From: Symbiodinium sp. CCMP2592
Lineage: Eukaryota > Sar > Dinophyceae > Suessiales > Symbiodiniaceae
NCBI GenBank assembly: GCA_905221615.1
Contig: CAJNDT010005713.1
Span: 434,001-498,000, forward strand
Length of the DNA stretch: 64,000 nucleotides
Direction: 5' to 3'
The notes under the pieces are model-generated. The model saw nothing but the letters and a program-made list of their open reading frames with translations. It ran no database searches and was not told where the DNA came from. Below, one piece after another: positions 1 to 10,695 of this stretch. The translations under genes and the position numbers were made by a program. Position 1 is the stretch's first letter. Every line of letters starts with the position of its first letter.

Positions 1-69
1 ACCGTACCTAGCCCCAAACCTAAACCCTGAACACGAAAACCGCCGAATACTAGCAGCTTTCCTCCCCAC

Positions 70-164
70 ACCTGTATCCCCAAGCCCTACAACATGGAAG
101 GTTATGACCCCTTAATTAGAGGGTCTAACTCCTAAAGCAGTAGGTTTGAGGATCTCCAACTAGG
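70..164. mobile_element. Family B palindrome
   Basis: ACCTGTATCCCCAAGCCC ... GGTTATGACCCCTTAATTAG ... GGTTTGAGGATCTCC. The right end is eroded. Confidence 0.7.
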
Positions 165-310
165 TCATAGATAGTACAATGGACCCGCTCGCAAAAGCAG
201 TGCAAAAAGATGGTGGCCGGATGGGAGGAGAAGGATCTCCGAACGAATCAGCAGAAATCCGGATTTCCATACATGTCTAGGGTTTAGGGCTGTATCTCTC
301 TGATCTATCT

Positions 311-518
311 ATATATATATATATATATATTATATATATCTCTCTCTCTCTCTCTCTCTCCTCTTCTCTTCTCTTCTCTTCTCTTCTCGTCTTCTCTTCT
401 CTTCTCTTCTCTTCTCTTCTCTTCTTTCTCTCTCTCTCTCTCTCGCTCTCTCTCTCTCTCTGTCTCTCTGTCTCTCTGTCTCTCTGTCTCTCTGTCTCTC
501 TGTCTCTCTGTCTCTCTG

Positions 519-588
<70 letters not shown>

Positions 589-590
589 GC
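311..590. repeat. Compound TA / CT / CTCTT / CTCTCTGT microsatellite
   Basis: TA steps, then CT runs, CTCTT units, TCTCTGTC units and CT again. Long frames through it are Arg/Glu repeats and not genes. Confidence 0.95.
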
Positions 591-1175
591 TATATGCATA
601 TGTATATATGTATGTATGTGTATATGTATTTGCGTAGAAGTATATGTTGCATAAACAGAATCTCACATGTGTAGACAGAAACGTTAAACGACAAACAAGG
701 AAACACCCTAGCAAAACCAAACCAACCCATCATACCACAGTATGCACGATGCAATATTTTGAAGGACATAGTTTGCATGGAAGAAACGGGGGTGTCATAC
801 TAACACATGAAAGTTCACAGACTCAGTAGTACAGTAGACGATAAGACTTACCACAACTAGTGCGTGTAGGCATACTGACTAGTTAATGAGGGGCCACGTA
901 CTCCCTGCTTCAGGGTTCTTACTGCAAGGAAGTTTCACTCACAGTCCTCAACCCTGCACAGACCCTGTTTAGAATCCCAACAACCACTCCAGAGCAACCC
1001 TTTCTCAATACAACCAAAAATCTAGCACTAAGATTGCAGTAAAAGACTGAATACTTAGAAGTATTTAGGAATGCCATTCCTCAGGGTTCATTAGTATAGT
1101 CATGGTATACTGGGCCTGCAAATGCCAGTCTAATGATCAACCCTTTTGACAAGCCCGGATGGTGGCAACCCATAT

Positions 1176-1260
1176 GGGTAGTTGTCAAAATCATGGTCCC
1201 TAATTGGGTGCCGTATTATATTAAGGACCCCAGAAGGGACCACAATTTTGACAACCAGCC
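1176..1260. mobile_element. Palindromic MITE, family C
   Basis: GGGTAGTTGTCAAAATC ... ACAATTTTGACAACCAGCC, flanked by ATAT on both sides (1172-1175 and 1261-1264), a 4-bp target duplication. Confidence 0.85.
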
Positions 1261-1772
1261 ATATAGTTTAACTATGGAAAGGAACCCTATTCCGATGTTT
1301 AAAGCCCCCTATGTTCTTGTTACGTGAATAAGCTCAAGACAGCAGCCCGGATGCGCCTCCGGCGCTGATGCAAGGCCACTGTTGCGAAGGCGCACGAGTT
1401 GCAAAGCCTTCGTCGGCTTGGTGCAAGGGCTACGGTTTAGGGCTTACCTGCAGCTGCAAAGACCCATCTTTTTTAGGGTTCCTTACTATGGTTTCTATAC
1501 ACAGCTCCTTACAGAGGTAGGTCTTTCCGGCTACAGCTAAAGTTTACAGGATTAAAGATCGGCTTTTGAGGCTCAGGTCTCGGTGTTCAGAGTTGTTGTA
1601 AGGCTCTCAATGTGGGCTTCGGGCTTAGGGAGTAATTAGATCGAGGTTTGGTAAGCTTGGCTTCTGAACGCGGGTGGTTAGGTTCGGATTGAGGCTGATA
1701 TACGCATGATGCTGGCCGTCTTGTGCGGCATTTAGCAGCTTCGACGCGCACTTTGTAAGGGACCATGTGCCC

Positions 1773-3218
1773 TTACCGCAGTTCTTGCACAGCACTGTCG
1801 CCACCAGCGAAACCATCACCCCACGTCACGACGGATCCGTCACCCAGAATGGCTGCAAACGCGCCGTTTCCGGAGGCTTGGACCTGCTGCACATCCTTCA
1901 GCTGCTCCTGCACAGCACCGCTATCCCCACCACGAGCAGCATCACCCCACGTCACGACTGACCCCTCGTCAAGGATGGCAGCGAATGCACTGCAAGAGGC
2001 TTGGATCTGCTGCACATGCTTCAGCTGATCCTGCACGGCACTACTTTTACCACCGTGGAGAGCATCACCCCAAGTCACGACGGATCCATCTTCCAGGATG
2101 GCAGCAAAAGCGGCAGCAGTGGCTTGGATCTGCTGCACTTTCTGCAGCTGATGCTGCACAGATCTACTTTCACCTCCGTGGAGAGAACCACCCCAAGTCA
2201 CGACAGATCCATCTTCCAGGATGGCTGCAAATGCGTCACTAGTGGCTTGGATCTGCTGCACATTCTTCAGCTGATCCTTCACAGCACTACTGTCACCACC
2301 CTGGTGCGCCAACCCCCACGTCACGACGGATCCCTCTGCCAGGATGGCAGCAAAAGCGGTTTTGGTGGCTTGGATCTGCTGCACACTCTTCAGCCGATCC
2401 TGCACAGCACGGTTGTCACCACCACAATCACTATCACCCCAGGTCACGACGGTACCATCGCCAAGAACGGCAGCAAAAGCGCTGAAAGAGGCTTGGATGT
2501 GCTGCACGTTTTTCAACTGATCCTGCACAGCACTGCTGTCTCCACCATTTCCAGCATTGCCCCACGTCACAACAGATCCATCGCCAAGAATGGCAGCAAA
2601 AGCGCTGAAAGAGGCTTGGATCTGCTGCACATCCTTCAGCTGATCCTGCACAGCACCGCTGTCACCACCAAACTGAGGGTGGCCCCATGTCACGACAGAA
2701 CCATCACCCAGAACGGCTGCAAAAGCACCAAAGCAACATTGGATCTTCTGAACAGTTTTCAGCTTATCCTGCACAGAACTGCTGTTACCACCAAACACAG
2801 CACTACCCCAAGTCACTACGGATCCGTCGTGCAGAATGGCAGCAAAAGCACCCTGTCGAGAGGCTTGGACCTGCCGCACATTCTGCAACTGATGCTGCAC
2901 AGCACCACTGTCACCACCATAGCCGCAGCCCCACGTCGACACCGATCCATCGCCAAGGATAGCAGCAAAAGCAGCGGCAGAGCCAAGAACTTCAACTCGA
3001 CTTATGTGCAGGGTCAAGGAATTACCATTCTGCACATTGGAATCTTTGATCGCTGCAGAGGAATCCACAATGCTACCGGCTGAGTCCACCAGACACCCTC
3101 TTCCAACTCCAAGGGCAATCTGCGCCCGAAGCTTCAATGCTTCGACATCTTCGTGCAAGCCTGCCTTCACAGTAGCTGTCCTGCCACTGAGCAGTTTAAC
3201 ATCCACCGAAATTGACAT
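1773..3218 (-). CDS. Ubiquitin-like/RCC1-like repeat protein (paralog 1)
   Basis: An open frame of about 481 codons. Residues 1-75 (beginning MSISVDVKLLSGRTATVKAG) look like a ubiquitin-like fold; from about residue 83 there are nine full 41-residue repeats and one partial. Each repeat follows AFAAILGDGSVVTWG, then GGDSSAVQDQL, then NVQQIQAS. The DGSVVTWG core matches the RCC1 blade signature, so a beta-propeller is the likely fold; a role in ubiquitin or nucleotide-exchange biology is only family analogy. An in-frame Met lies nine codons upstream (position 3245), but the inner Met at 3218 aligns with the paralog at 50186-51700 and is preferred. The stop overlaps a good splice donor (G|GTAAGG, about 1767-1770), so the real gene may continue leftward. 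The opposite-strand frames here are shadows. Confidence 0.85.
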   Translation of the reverse strand: MSISVDVKLLSGRTATVKAGLHEDVEALKLRAQIALGVGRGCLVDSAGSIVDSSAAIKDSNVQNGNSLTLHISRVEVLGSAAAFAAILGDGSVSTWGCGYGGDSGAVQHQLQNVRQVQASRQGAFAAILHDGSVVTWGSAVFGGNSSSVQDKLKTVQKIQCCFGAFAAVLGDGSVVTWGHPQFGGDSGAVQDQLKDVQQIQASFSAFAAILGDGSVVTWGNAGNGGDSSAVQDQLKNVQHIQASFSAFAAVLGDGTVVTWGDSDCGGDNRAVQDRLKSVQQIQATKTAFAAILAEGSVVTWGLAHQGGDSSAVKDQLKNVQQIQATSDAFAAILEDGSVVTWGGSLHGGESRSVQHQLQKVQQIQATAAAFAAILEDGSVVTWGDALHGGKSSAVQDQLKHVQQIQASCSAFAAILDEGSVVTWGDAARGGDSGAVQEQLKDVQQVQASGNGAFAAILGDGSVVTWGDGFAGGDSAVQELR

Positions 3219-3930
3219 GTTGTGTACTGAAGATGGAACTACCACCGTCGAAAACCCCTACGCGTTGGAAGGAATTCGTTTTCGACCGTCGGTTTGTTCA
3301 GTATCCCTGCCGTGATACATTGCCAAGGAGCACACCGTGCAACATATAAGGCACAATCTCCAACAAGCTCATGCCATGCCACCTGTCTCACCAAAATGCC
3401 CTCTAAGACTCTAAGATCCTATCCACACTCGATCGAACAACAATAAAGTCCTGGTCTCATCAGTTCTTAAGGTTGAGACGGAAAGGCTCTCCAAACCTGA
3501 AGCATTGAACCAGCAGGAAGGCACACTTGGGCTGTTCTCATACATTCGGACCCTATATAAGTTTATGATCCTTGTTGCGGGAGATGGGCTATGCATCAAG
3601 GGCCGCTGGTAACCTACTTGAACCAACGTTTCGCCTTTCACCGAGAGATACTAGCAACAAAACTAGAACAAGCCCAGCACCCCTTAACCGTAAATCCGCA
3701 AATCTTGCACCCTAAACCCTACGCCCTTGTAGTGACCCTTATAGAAAGCATATATAGAAATCCCTGAAAGCAATCTCTGAAAAGAACCCTTATAGAACCC
3801 ATTCAAAGGGGTTCAGTTTGACGAACCCAGGCCCTGACCTACATGACTGCTGCAATGCGGAAAGCTCTCCTCGAAGTACGCAAATAGGGTGATTAGATTA
3901 AGAGCAAAGTCTATACTATATCAGCACATG

Positions 3931-4060
3931 GACCCTTAAGTATACCCCACGTGTCCAAGTACCCAATAAACATAATATATACTCTCCAAAATCCTAAACT
4001 ACATAACTACTATCCTAGAACCGAGTACCCAATTATTGGGTCCTTTGGGCCCTTGGGGGT
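3931..4060. mobile_element. Family Q palindrome, uninterrupted
   Basis: GTCCAAGTACCCAATA ... ACTACATAACTACTATCC ... TATTGGGTCC. Confidence 0.65.
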
Positions 4061-4143
4061 AGGGATTGTTACTGTCAACACGAGACAGGGATCCCCATGC
4101 ATGCCGAAATAAATTACCACTACTGCACACATGCACACACTGT

Positions 4144-4275
4144 TACTTGGAGGGTCGGGGGACTTAGTAAGCAGGTAATACGTAGACTTATAAGCACCCT
4201 AACAAGGAGCCTAATTGGGGTTATGTTGTAAGTCTATAAAATAACTACTTACTACGTCCCCCGACCCTCCAAGTA
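4144..4275. mobile_element. Palindromic MITE, family G
   Basis: TACTTGGAGGGTCGGGGGAC ... GTCCCCCGACCCTCCAAGTA; long near-perfect arms around a TAATTGGGG centre. Confidence 0.85.
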
Positions 4276-4510
4276 AACCCTAAGCCCTAAATTCACACCC
4301 GGGCTCCTTTTTTTTGGGGGTCCCATAAATGGGTGCCCAGACACTGAAGATCCCCGGCAGCCTTTACACCCGGACTGTGGTAAAGAATGAGTAAAGCCTA
4401 GGGAGAGTGGTCTAATACTATACAGCCCGATCTGGGCGGTCAAGGGGGCTCCGCCTCGCCGCAGGGCAGCTTTAAAAGAGGTCTGTAAGAAACCTATAGT
4501 AGGGTTCCAT

Positions 4511-4695
4511 ACTGTAGGGGTTTAGGGGTTTAGGGTTAAAAGAGTTTAGGGGTTTAGAGCTTAAGGTCTAGGGTTTAGGGGTTAGGGGCTTAAGGTTTAG
4601 GATATAGGGTTTTAGGGTTTAGGGCTTGAGGTTTGGGGTTTAGGGGTTAGAGGTTCAGGGTTTAGGGTTTGGAGGTTTCACGATATAGGGTTCAG
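4511..4695. repeat. Interstitial telomere-like array (TTTAGGG)
   Basis: Degenerate TTTAGGG / TTTAGGGG / TTAAGG units. Confidence 0.85.
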
Positions 4696-5248
4696 GGGGG
4701 AGAGTAACGGCGTAACATACGTGTCTTCAGAACCGGCAGGTGTCTTTAAAGCGTTCGATTACAAGGTTCTACCTACGCGTTACTACATGGTCCGTTGCAG
4801 AGATTTTTTAGGGGCCTCCTTGATTAAATGATTAGAACAGCGTTGCTGGGGAAGATATTATCAGTTTTTTACATCAGGAACCCTATAAGAAATAGGACCA
4901 CTGATCATTCAGGCTTCGATGCCCTCATGACTCTTATTGCAGAAAGATACGATGGTCCTTAGGATATGTGAGAGGAACTTGGAGGGGTCTGGGGTTGCGA
5001 CGGATTAAGGTTTAAGCTGTAGGGTCTACCTTAACCCCCAATATAGGGTTTAGGGTTTAGGGTTTAGGGTTTAGGGAATAACCTACCGTTTGAAGGAATT
5101 ACATATAAGGAAATCTCATATTAGGGAACCCTAAGCAGCTAGGACATTTGGGGTCTGGGGTTGCAGGGAGGGTGCAGATCGTGGTTAGGCCCAGCTGAGC
5201 ATGCGACTGGCAGGGAGTGCTCCTCTAGGCCTCGGTTCTGAGATTGAT

Positions 5249-5310
5249 GTGGGAGTTTCCAAAAACTAAGGAGAGTACCCTACAGTAAATAGTAGGATCC
5301 TTATTAATCC
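5249..5310. mobile_element. Family F half element
   Basis: GGGAGTTTCCAAAAACTAAG ... AGTAGGATCCTTATTAA. Only the left arm remains. Confidence 0.55.
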
Positions 5311-5321
5311 CTTCCCCCTGA

Positions 5322-5392
5322 TATTAAAGGACCCCCCCCCCCTCCCTAATATAAAAACTGGATTTGGAGGGTTTAGTTTTTATATTAGGGTG
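5322..5392. repeat. Hairpin with poly-C
   Basis: CCCTAATATAAAAACT pairs with AGTTTTTATATTAGGG; related arms flank 5768-5870. Confidence 0.7.
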
Positions 5393-5875
5393 GGTTTCGG
5401 TGCACCCACGTACCCGGACTCCCAGCTGCTAGCTATCCTAAGCCTGGAGCCCTGAGGCCCTACTAAAGCCCTATATAAGCCTTAAACCTCGAGCCCCAAA
5501 CCCTAAAGCCCTGAGCCCTAGACTTTCAGCCCTAAAGCCCTGAGCCCTAAAGCTTTAGCCCTGAGCCCTAAACCCTTAAACCCTACAGCTGTGGTGTCTT
5601 TAGTACTGCTGTAATCTTTGGCTCTGTAAAGGCCCGAGCCCTAAACTTTAAGCCCTAAAGCCCCAAGCCTTAAAGCTTTAGCCCTGAGCCCTCAACCCTT
5701 AAATCCTAAAGCTCTGCTGTCTTTAGTACTACAGTCTTCCTTCAATTAAAACACATACAGATCTGCCACCCCCCCTAATGTTGTCCCTTTTAAACTGAAT
5801 GTGGGGCGGCCCGAAACCGCGAAATTCCGGGGGCCGGCAGTTTTTATATTAGGGGGGGTTGAATGTTAGGGGGAA

Positions 5876-5927
5876 GTGATTATAAGGGTCCCAAAGCAAG
5901 GCACCCCTATTTTCAGAAACTCCCATG
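5876..5927. mobile_element. Family F half element
   Basis: GATTATAAGGGTCCCAAAGC ... TATTTTCAGAAACTCCC. Only the right arm remains. Confidence 0.5.
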
Positions 5928-6719
5928 TTGCCAAAGGGTCCAAACGCCTAAAAGAAACAATACTCCCCTAGATACTAAACTGCAACTACTAATACCCGAA
6001 TCACGGGTACATAGGTACTCGATACTTTGTGCCCGTGGTTTTCACGACCGAAGGTTTTGACATTTAGGGGTTGCGACACTTCACGTGACTTTGGCATAGG
6101 GCTTAGGGCGTTTAGGGCATAGCAAGCTCGGGGAAGTTCGACTATACTGTAATCAAGGACGACTTTTGGCCCAGATTGAGATGGTCTGATCCGTAAACGT
6201 GAGACGCTAAACCCTAAACCCCAAAGCCTACTAATTATGTATTATATGGGTCAATGGGGCCTTCGGATTTGCATTTGCCAAAGGCCTACGAACAAGGCAG
6301 TACAACAGTTCAGCTTTACTGAGAAAGCGCACCAAGGCGTGGGCAGCTAGCCATTGGGACTCTTACACTACCTGAGTTTTAACCTCACGGTCCTTGACTG
6401 TAAAGACAAATCCCTACACCTTCGAAACACCAACATACACTGGCCTTGATGCAAGGTTTGTTTAACGACTTCCTTTTAATGGCTCTACAAGGGATGTTGT
6501 GCGGGGCTTAGTTTAAGGCCTTAACAGCCAGAATAGGGCTTTGGTGTTACACTATGGTATAACTATATATCAACAAAACCAGCGGAATAGTAACACCCGA
6601 ATATTCAGCCCCCCGTCATAAGCAACAACTCTTTGCGAAACTCGTATAGGTCCATGATGGATCGCCCATAGACCCCGTTCTTTTAACTTAACTTACGACC
6701 CCCTATATCCAGTACATGG

Positions 6720-6808
6720 CAGAAAGTTGGAAAACCATTATCCCCATGCCGATAAAGCAGAGGGGATCCCAGCACCAATCATCCTCAGTCCATGTTCCAA
6801 CTTTCTGG
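6720..6808. mobile_element. Palindromic MITE, family D
   Basis: CAGAAAGTTGGAA at the left and TTCCAACTTTCTG at the right; the interior is diverged from the other copies. Confidence 0.7.
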
Positions 6809-7081
6809 GATTTACTATACAGTATGCAATGCCTGAATAAGTAAGACTGCTCGGAGGATTCTTATTTAGCCTGTTTTCGTCATGTAACCCCACACCCCAT
6901 TCTGCTTTAGCCCCGAGTACCCTGAACCTGTAGATACAACCCTCCAGCGTCAAAGTATCCAAAAAGCCTCAAACCGTTACTCTCTACTTAACCTAAAACC
7001 TCGAACCACGAATCCAGCTGGGCAGCAGCTGTCTGGAAGGCAAAGAAGTTTATTGTCCTGCACAACGTTCAACTTACCTTT

Positions 7082-7157
7082 GGTTGGTAGGGACTGGAAG
7101 AATGGTAGTAATAGTAGTTATAATTGTACCCCATTCCTCCATTCCCTACTATCCAAG
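7082..7157. repeat. Hairpin element
   Basis: GGTTGGTAGGGACTGGAAG pairs with CATTCCTCCATTCCCTAC. A right-arm relative is at 43028-43068. Confidence 0.65.
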
Positions 7158-7272
7158 GGTAAAAGGAGGGACCCTTAATAAGGACCGCTAGGTATATACC
7201 CTTAATAGATATTATATACCCATTATATAGCCCATTATAGGGTAGGGGTCCCCATTACGGGTTTCTCGCTTT
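7157..7272. mobile_element. Palindromic MITE, family L
   Basis: GGGTAAAAGGAGGGACCC ... TATTATATACCCATTATATA ... GGGTAGGGGTCC; abuts another hairpin (7082-7157). Confidence 0.75.
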
Positions 7273-7360
7273 CTGCTTTGACAAAAGCAAGTCAAATGTC
7301 GGGCCAGTCCTATCCGATCCCTGCACAGGCTGACGTGCCTAACACGAGGGCCTTCATACG

Positions 7361-7459
7361 GCTGATGGACAAAAATCCTGCATTACTCATTGTTCAGGAA
7401 AATACCAAAGTTCCTATAGTTTAGAGTCCTTAGTGTCATGCGGGATTTTGTCCATCAGC
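7361..7459. mobile_element. Palindromic MITE, family E
   Basis: GCTGATGGACAAAAATCCTG ... CGGGATTTTGTCCATCAGC. Compensating changes relative to other family E copies keep the arms paired. Confidence 0.75.
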
Positions 7460-7792
7460 AGTAATTAATTAGAACAGCGCATTGGGATGACCCTTAACAA
7501 CTGGAATAAGAAGGGTTTGCGGCCTGATAGACTTATAATTAACCAGGGACTCTGAGGAACAACTTGAGGCTTCTAAATTCTTCGCTGTCTGGCCGCACGA
7601 ACTTTTAGGGATGTGTTAGAAGGGGCCCCCACCCTGTAATAGTGACTAGGAGGATTATATTAGGGGAAGGTCAAAACATAAATCTGGATGTCCAGCAGAA
7701 ACTCTGTTTTACGCATGTTCCAAGCCTCCATCTACTCTCTACCAGACGGTAGATGCCCACTACTTGCGACCATACACTCCTGGCTGAGGGTA

Positions 7793-7906
7793 TACTTGGA
7801 AGGGCAGGGGACTTAGTAAGTAGGTTATAAGTAGAGTTATAAGTACCCTAAATGGAGTTACCCCCAATTATAACCCTACTTACTAAGTCCCCTGCCCTTC
7901 CAAGTA
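7793..7906. mobile_element. Palindromic MITE, family G
   Basis: TACTTGGAAGGGCAGGGGAC ... GTCCCCTGCCCTTCCAAGTA. Confidence 0.85.
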
Positions 7907-8002
7907 CCAGGAGGGTCCCTGGTTCTTGGTTTACTGTAGGTGTGGGTGGGTCCATGTCTGTGCTTTGCAGCTTCCGAGGTTCAAGCCCCATACAGTAAAA
8001 AC

Positions 8003-8088
8003 CAGAAAGTTGGAATATGATTATCCTAAACCCTTCTATGGTAAATTATAGGGTATCCTACCCTGAAACCATCTCCCAACTTTCTGGA
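8003..8088. mobile_element. Palindromic MITE, family D
   Basis: CAGAAAGTTGGAATATGATT ... CCCAACTTTCTGG. An outer TACAGTA (7991) and GAGTTCCC extend the element on either side. Confidence 0.75.
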
Positions 8089-8154
8089 GTTCCCTTTAGT
8101 TTGTTTGAGTAGAGTATACTCCCCGGCCCAAAACTGACTCTAACGATTGATACG

Positions 8155-8251
8155 GTTGATGATACAAATCCTGCATTACCTTAAGGGCCCTAAACTATGG
8201 GAATAATGGTATATTCCTTATTATGGGTAATGCAGGATTTATATCATCAAC
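8155..8251. mobile_element. Palindromic MITE, family E
   Basis: GTTGATGATACAAATCCTGC ... GCAGGATTTATATCATCAAC; the inner arms GGGTAATGCAGG and CCTGCATTACC also pair. Confidence 0.85.
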
Positions 8252-8609
8252 AGTAGTTGAGGATCAAAAATCGTTTTGCCGTAGATCCTGATCCTTTAGA
8301 ATAAAGTTGGCGGTGTCTTATACTGTAAACGCGCAGGGGCTATGAAAGCGGGATACGAGTACCAATTATTCCGACCCCTTTGGTAAGCCTTGCTTTTGGG
8401 CATTAAGGATAAGATACAGGCTCCCCCAGGGTCGGCGTAAAAGAAGTGATCCTTCTTAGCTCCTAGGTCACAGGAAAACCTTACACGCCGTACATAAACC
8501 CTACACCCGAGACGCTAATGTACCAGGGGTTGGGTGAATCTGTATAGAAACAATGCTTCATGTGCGTCCTACATCCTGCCTACATCCTGAACCATGTGCA
8601 TGGGCCTTT

Positions 8610-8705
8610 GATAATTAGAATGGGGTTTGGGGGCCCATTATACTTTCACTATGCGAAGGAACTCCCAAAATAGTATAGGTAAATCTGAAGGCCCCTATCC
8701 TAAAC
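8610..8705. mobile_element. Palindromic element, family J
   Basis: TGATAATTAGAATGGGGTTT ... CAAAATAGTATAGGTAAATC and GGCCCCTAT; weakly paired arms. Confidence 0.6.
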
Positions 8706-8847
8706 CCTAAGCCCTATAGATCCCTTAAAGGAATCCATAAGGATCCCCTTAAAGGTAGTATAGGCAATTACAGTAGTCATGCAAGCATGGTCGCACGGAG
8801 GGTCGCGGGCTTCAGATCTGAACCTCGCTAATCTAGGAACCTGATTA

Positions 8848-8971
8848 TGGGAGTTAGGATTAGGGGGACCCTTGGGGATAAAGACCCTCTCAATAAGGTC
8901 CCTTTCAAGAGAGCCAGAGGTAGGGTTCAGAAGGGGTACCCTTTAAGGGGTCTCCCAAATAATACTACCTA
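8848..8971. mobile_element. Family N element, nested
   Basis: Contains GGGGGACCCTTGGGGAT and AAGGGGTCTCCC; GATTA on both sides (8843-8847, 8972-8976), a 5-bp target duplication within family M. Confidence 0.8.
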
Positions 8972-9018
8972 GATTAGGAAACCCTGGGTCTCTAACCCCA
9001 CATTAGTAGGATTCATGT

Positions 9019-9119
9019 GGGCGGTTGTCAAAATTAGGGTCCCTGTATGGGTCCTTAAACAAATACGGCACCTAATATTTAGGGTACCCAAAAAGGGACC
9101 ATAATTTTGACAACTGCCC
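9019..9119. mobile_element. Palindromic MITE, family C, nested
   Basis: GGGCGGTTGTCAAAATT ... AATTTTGACAACTGCCC with ATGT on both sides (9015-9018 and 9120-9123). Inserted in the family M element 8829-9173. Confidence 0.88.
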
Positions 9120-9468
9120 ATGTAAGGAGCCCTAGTAAAGGCCCGAGGCTTCTTAATCAGGTTCCTACATTAGAGTTTAACATGGTTTAGGGTTTAGGGT
9201 ACGGCAAAGCCCATAAGCTCGAACTTCTTAGTATCCGGGAAACCACCTCAACCTTTGACAACATTAATCGGAAAGCTCTCGAGCAAAGCCCTAAAACTAT
9301 ACTATACACCGAACACAGTCGCCTCTAGCCTCTATCCTCCACATCCCTTGTGCAGCCCCGTAGCTAATTGTTCAACTCCTGCCTACACCCACGGCTTCAG
9401 TCACAACAGCAAAAACCTATCAACCATGTTTAAGCCATCTCTTTTTGAAAGAACACTATAGGGAACTC

Positions 9469-9551
9469 CAGAAAGTTGGAATATGGATTAATGGTAGGAT
9501 CCCCTATAATTTACCTTAAAGGGGTTACGATATTGATATTCCAACTTTCTG
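9469..9551. mobile_element. Palindromic MITE, family D
   Basis: CAGAAAGTTGGAATATGGAT ... ATATTCCAACTTTCTG. Nearly identical to the copy at 38572-38653, including flanking GGGAACTC and CTTCTACTGTA, which belong to the element. Confidence 0.85.
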
Positions 9552-9848
9552 GCTTCTACTGTATGACGTCCTTGTCAAAACCCTTGCCACAAACTCTACA
9601 ACGTCCTGAAAGCCTCAATCTCAAAAAACAACTATACGAGCCTGGAGTCACAGCATCGCACACCCTATAAAAACCTTCGCACAACCCAAAACCCTAAAGC
9701 CTGAACCCTTAGAGCACCCCCCAACTACCCTCTATTAGACGCTATTAGCCCAGTATGAAGGACCACAAGGGCTCTCTTAATGGGTACTCGGGGGGGTGCT
9801 GGTAGACGCTCCTAACTTAACCCTACATCCTAAACATTTCTACTATCC

Positions 9849-9972
9849 TACTTGGAAGGGCAGGGGACTTAGTAAGTAGGTTATAAGTAGAGTTATAAGT
9901 ACCCTAAATGGAGTTACCCCAATTATAAACCTACTTATAACCTACTTACTAAGCCCCCTGCCCTTCCAAGTA
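9849..9972. mobile_element. Palindromic MITE, family G, internal repeat
   Basis: As the copy at 7793-7906, but with a 12-bp inner unit (AACCTACTTAT) repeated near the right arm. Confidence 0.85.
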
Positions 9973-10113
9973 AACCCAAACACCCAATTATTTGATCCTA
10001 TGGACCCTTGGACATTTAGAGCACCGAGCCTCCAGCTAAAACCCCAAAGCCTAGACTCCAAAAGCACTGAAACCTTATAGATCCCTTCAAAGGAACCCCT
10101 AAACCCTTATTAT

Positions 10114-10227
10114 CCCTAAGGCTCCATGTACCCATATATAGTATATACTTAGGCCTTAAAGTGCCTATATAGGGACCCCTTTCAGGCCTAAGTATCATCT
10201 ACTTTTTGGGTACATGGAGCCTTAGGG
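10114..10227. mobile_element. Palindromic MITE, family A
   Basis: Terminal inverted repeats CCCTAAGGCTCCATGTACC (10114-10132) and its complement (10209-10227), flanked on both sides by TAT, a 3-bp target duplication. A second inner inverted pair is ACTTAGGCC and its partner. No coding capacity. Confidence 0.85.
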
Positions 10228-10230
10228 TAT

Positions 10231-10318
10231 ACCTGTATCCCCAACCCTGCAAAATAGTAGGTTATGACCCCTTAATTAGAGGGTCTGACCCTTAAAACGG
10301 TAGGTTTTTGGATCCACG
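10231..10318. mobile_element. Family B palindrome
   Basis: ACCTGTATCCCCAACCCTGC ... ATGACCCCTTAATTAGAGGG ... GGTAGGTTTTTGGATCC. Lies 3 bp right of the family A element at 10114-10227. Confidence 0.75.
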
Positions 10319-10325
10319 AGTAGAC

Positions 10326-10436
10326 AGGATACCCAGTAACCTAAGAATAATAAGGCCTCTCTTTTTGGTATTGGGTAACTTTATAAGGAACCTAGGACTA
10401 CAAAAAGGGAATAAGGGTACTACTGGGCATCCTAGG
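10326..10436. mobile_element. Palindromic MITE, family O
   Basis: AGGATACCCAGTAACC ... ACTACTGGGCATCCT, inner TTGGGTAACTTTATAAGG. Confidence 0.8.
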
Positions 10437-10509
10437 TGTAGGGTTTCGGGCCTGAGGGTTCTGATACGGGGGGGGCGGGGTAGAGCACCTTAGGGTATAA
10501 AGACCCTCA

Positions 10510-10585
10510 TGTAATACCCTAAAAAGTAGGATCCCTATTATAAGGACCCCAAACTAAGGTACCACCAATTTTCAGAAGCTCCCTT
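10510..10585. mobile_element. Family F palindrome, partial
   Basis: TACCCTAAAAAGTAGGATCC ... CCAATTTTCAGAAGCTCCC. The left terminus is missing. Confidence 0.65.
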
Positions 10586-10599
10586 GTAGCGCACCAGGC

Positions 10600-10695
10600 C
10601 TCCAACCACAGCATGCGCAGCTTCTTCAGAGCCACCAGGGTGCTTGGAAGGCCCTCGAGGAGGTTCTCCTGCCACCCAGACTCCCCAAAGGGATC
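10600..10695 (-). CDS. Leucine-rich-repeat exon fragment
   Basis: The minus strand reads ESGWQENLLEGLPSTLVALK then KLRMLWLEAW, one to two plant-type LRR turns (N-x-L-x-x-L-P-x-x-L...L-x-x-L). Its downstream end meets a family F half palindrome (10510-10585). Strong G/C third-position bias. It is one of a scattered set of LRR fragments all on this strand; whether they belong to one gene is unknown. Confidence 0.6.

Larger units (their letters stand above)
8829..9173. mobile_element. Family M palindrome with two nested insertions
   Basis: Removing 8848-8976 (family N plus one duplicated GATTA) and 9019-9123 (family C plus one ATGT) restores TAATCTAGGAACCTGATTA joined to GGAAACC, ending TTAATCAGGTTCCTACATTA. 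This matches the uninterrupted copies at 25881 and 51892. Confidence 0.85.

Noticed and set aside
330..599. Arg/Glu-repeat open frame
   Set aside because: Pure CT-type microsatellite read as codons.
2001..3083. Long plus-strand open frame (360 codons, rich in LDLLHILQLILHSTA)
   Set aside because: It is the antisense of the RCC1-like repeats; the 123-bp period keeps the opposite strand open. The minus strand has the recognisable domain.
8829..9173. Single large inverted-repeat element
   Set aside because: The two internal target duplications show it is one small element with two later insertions.
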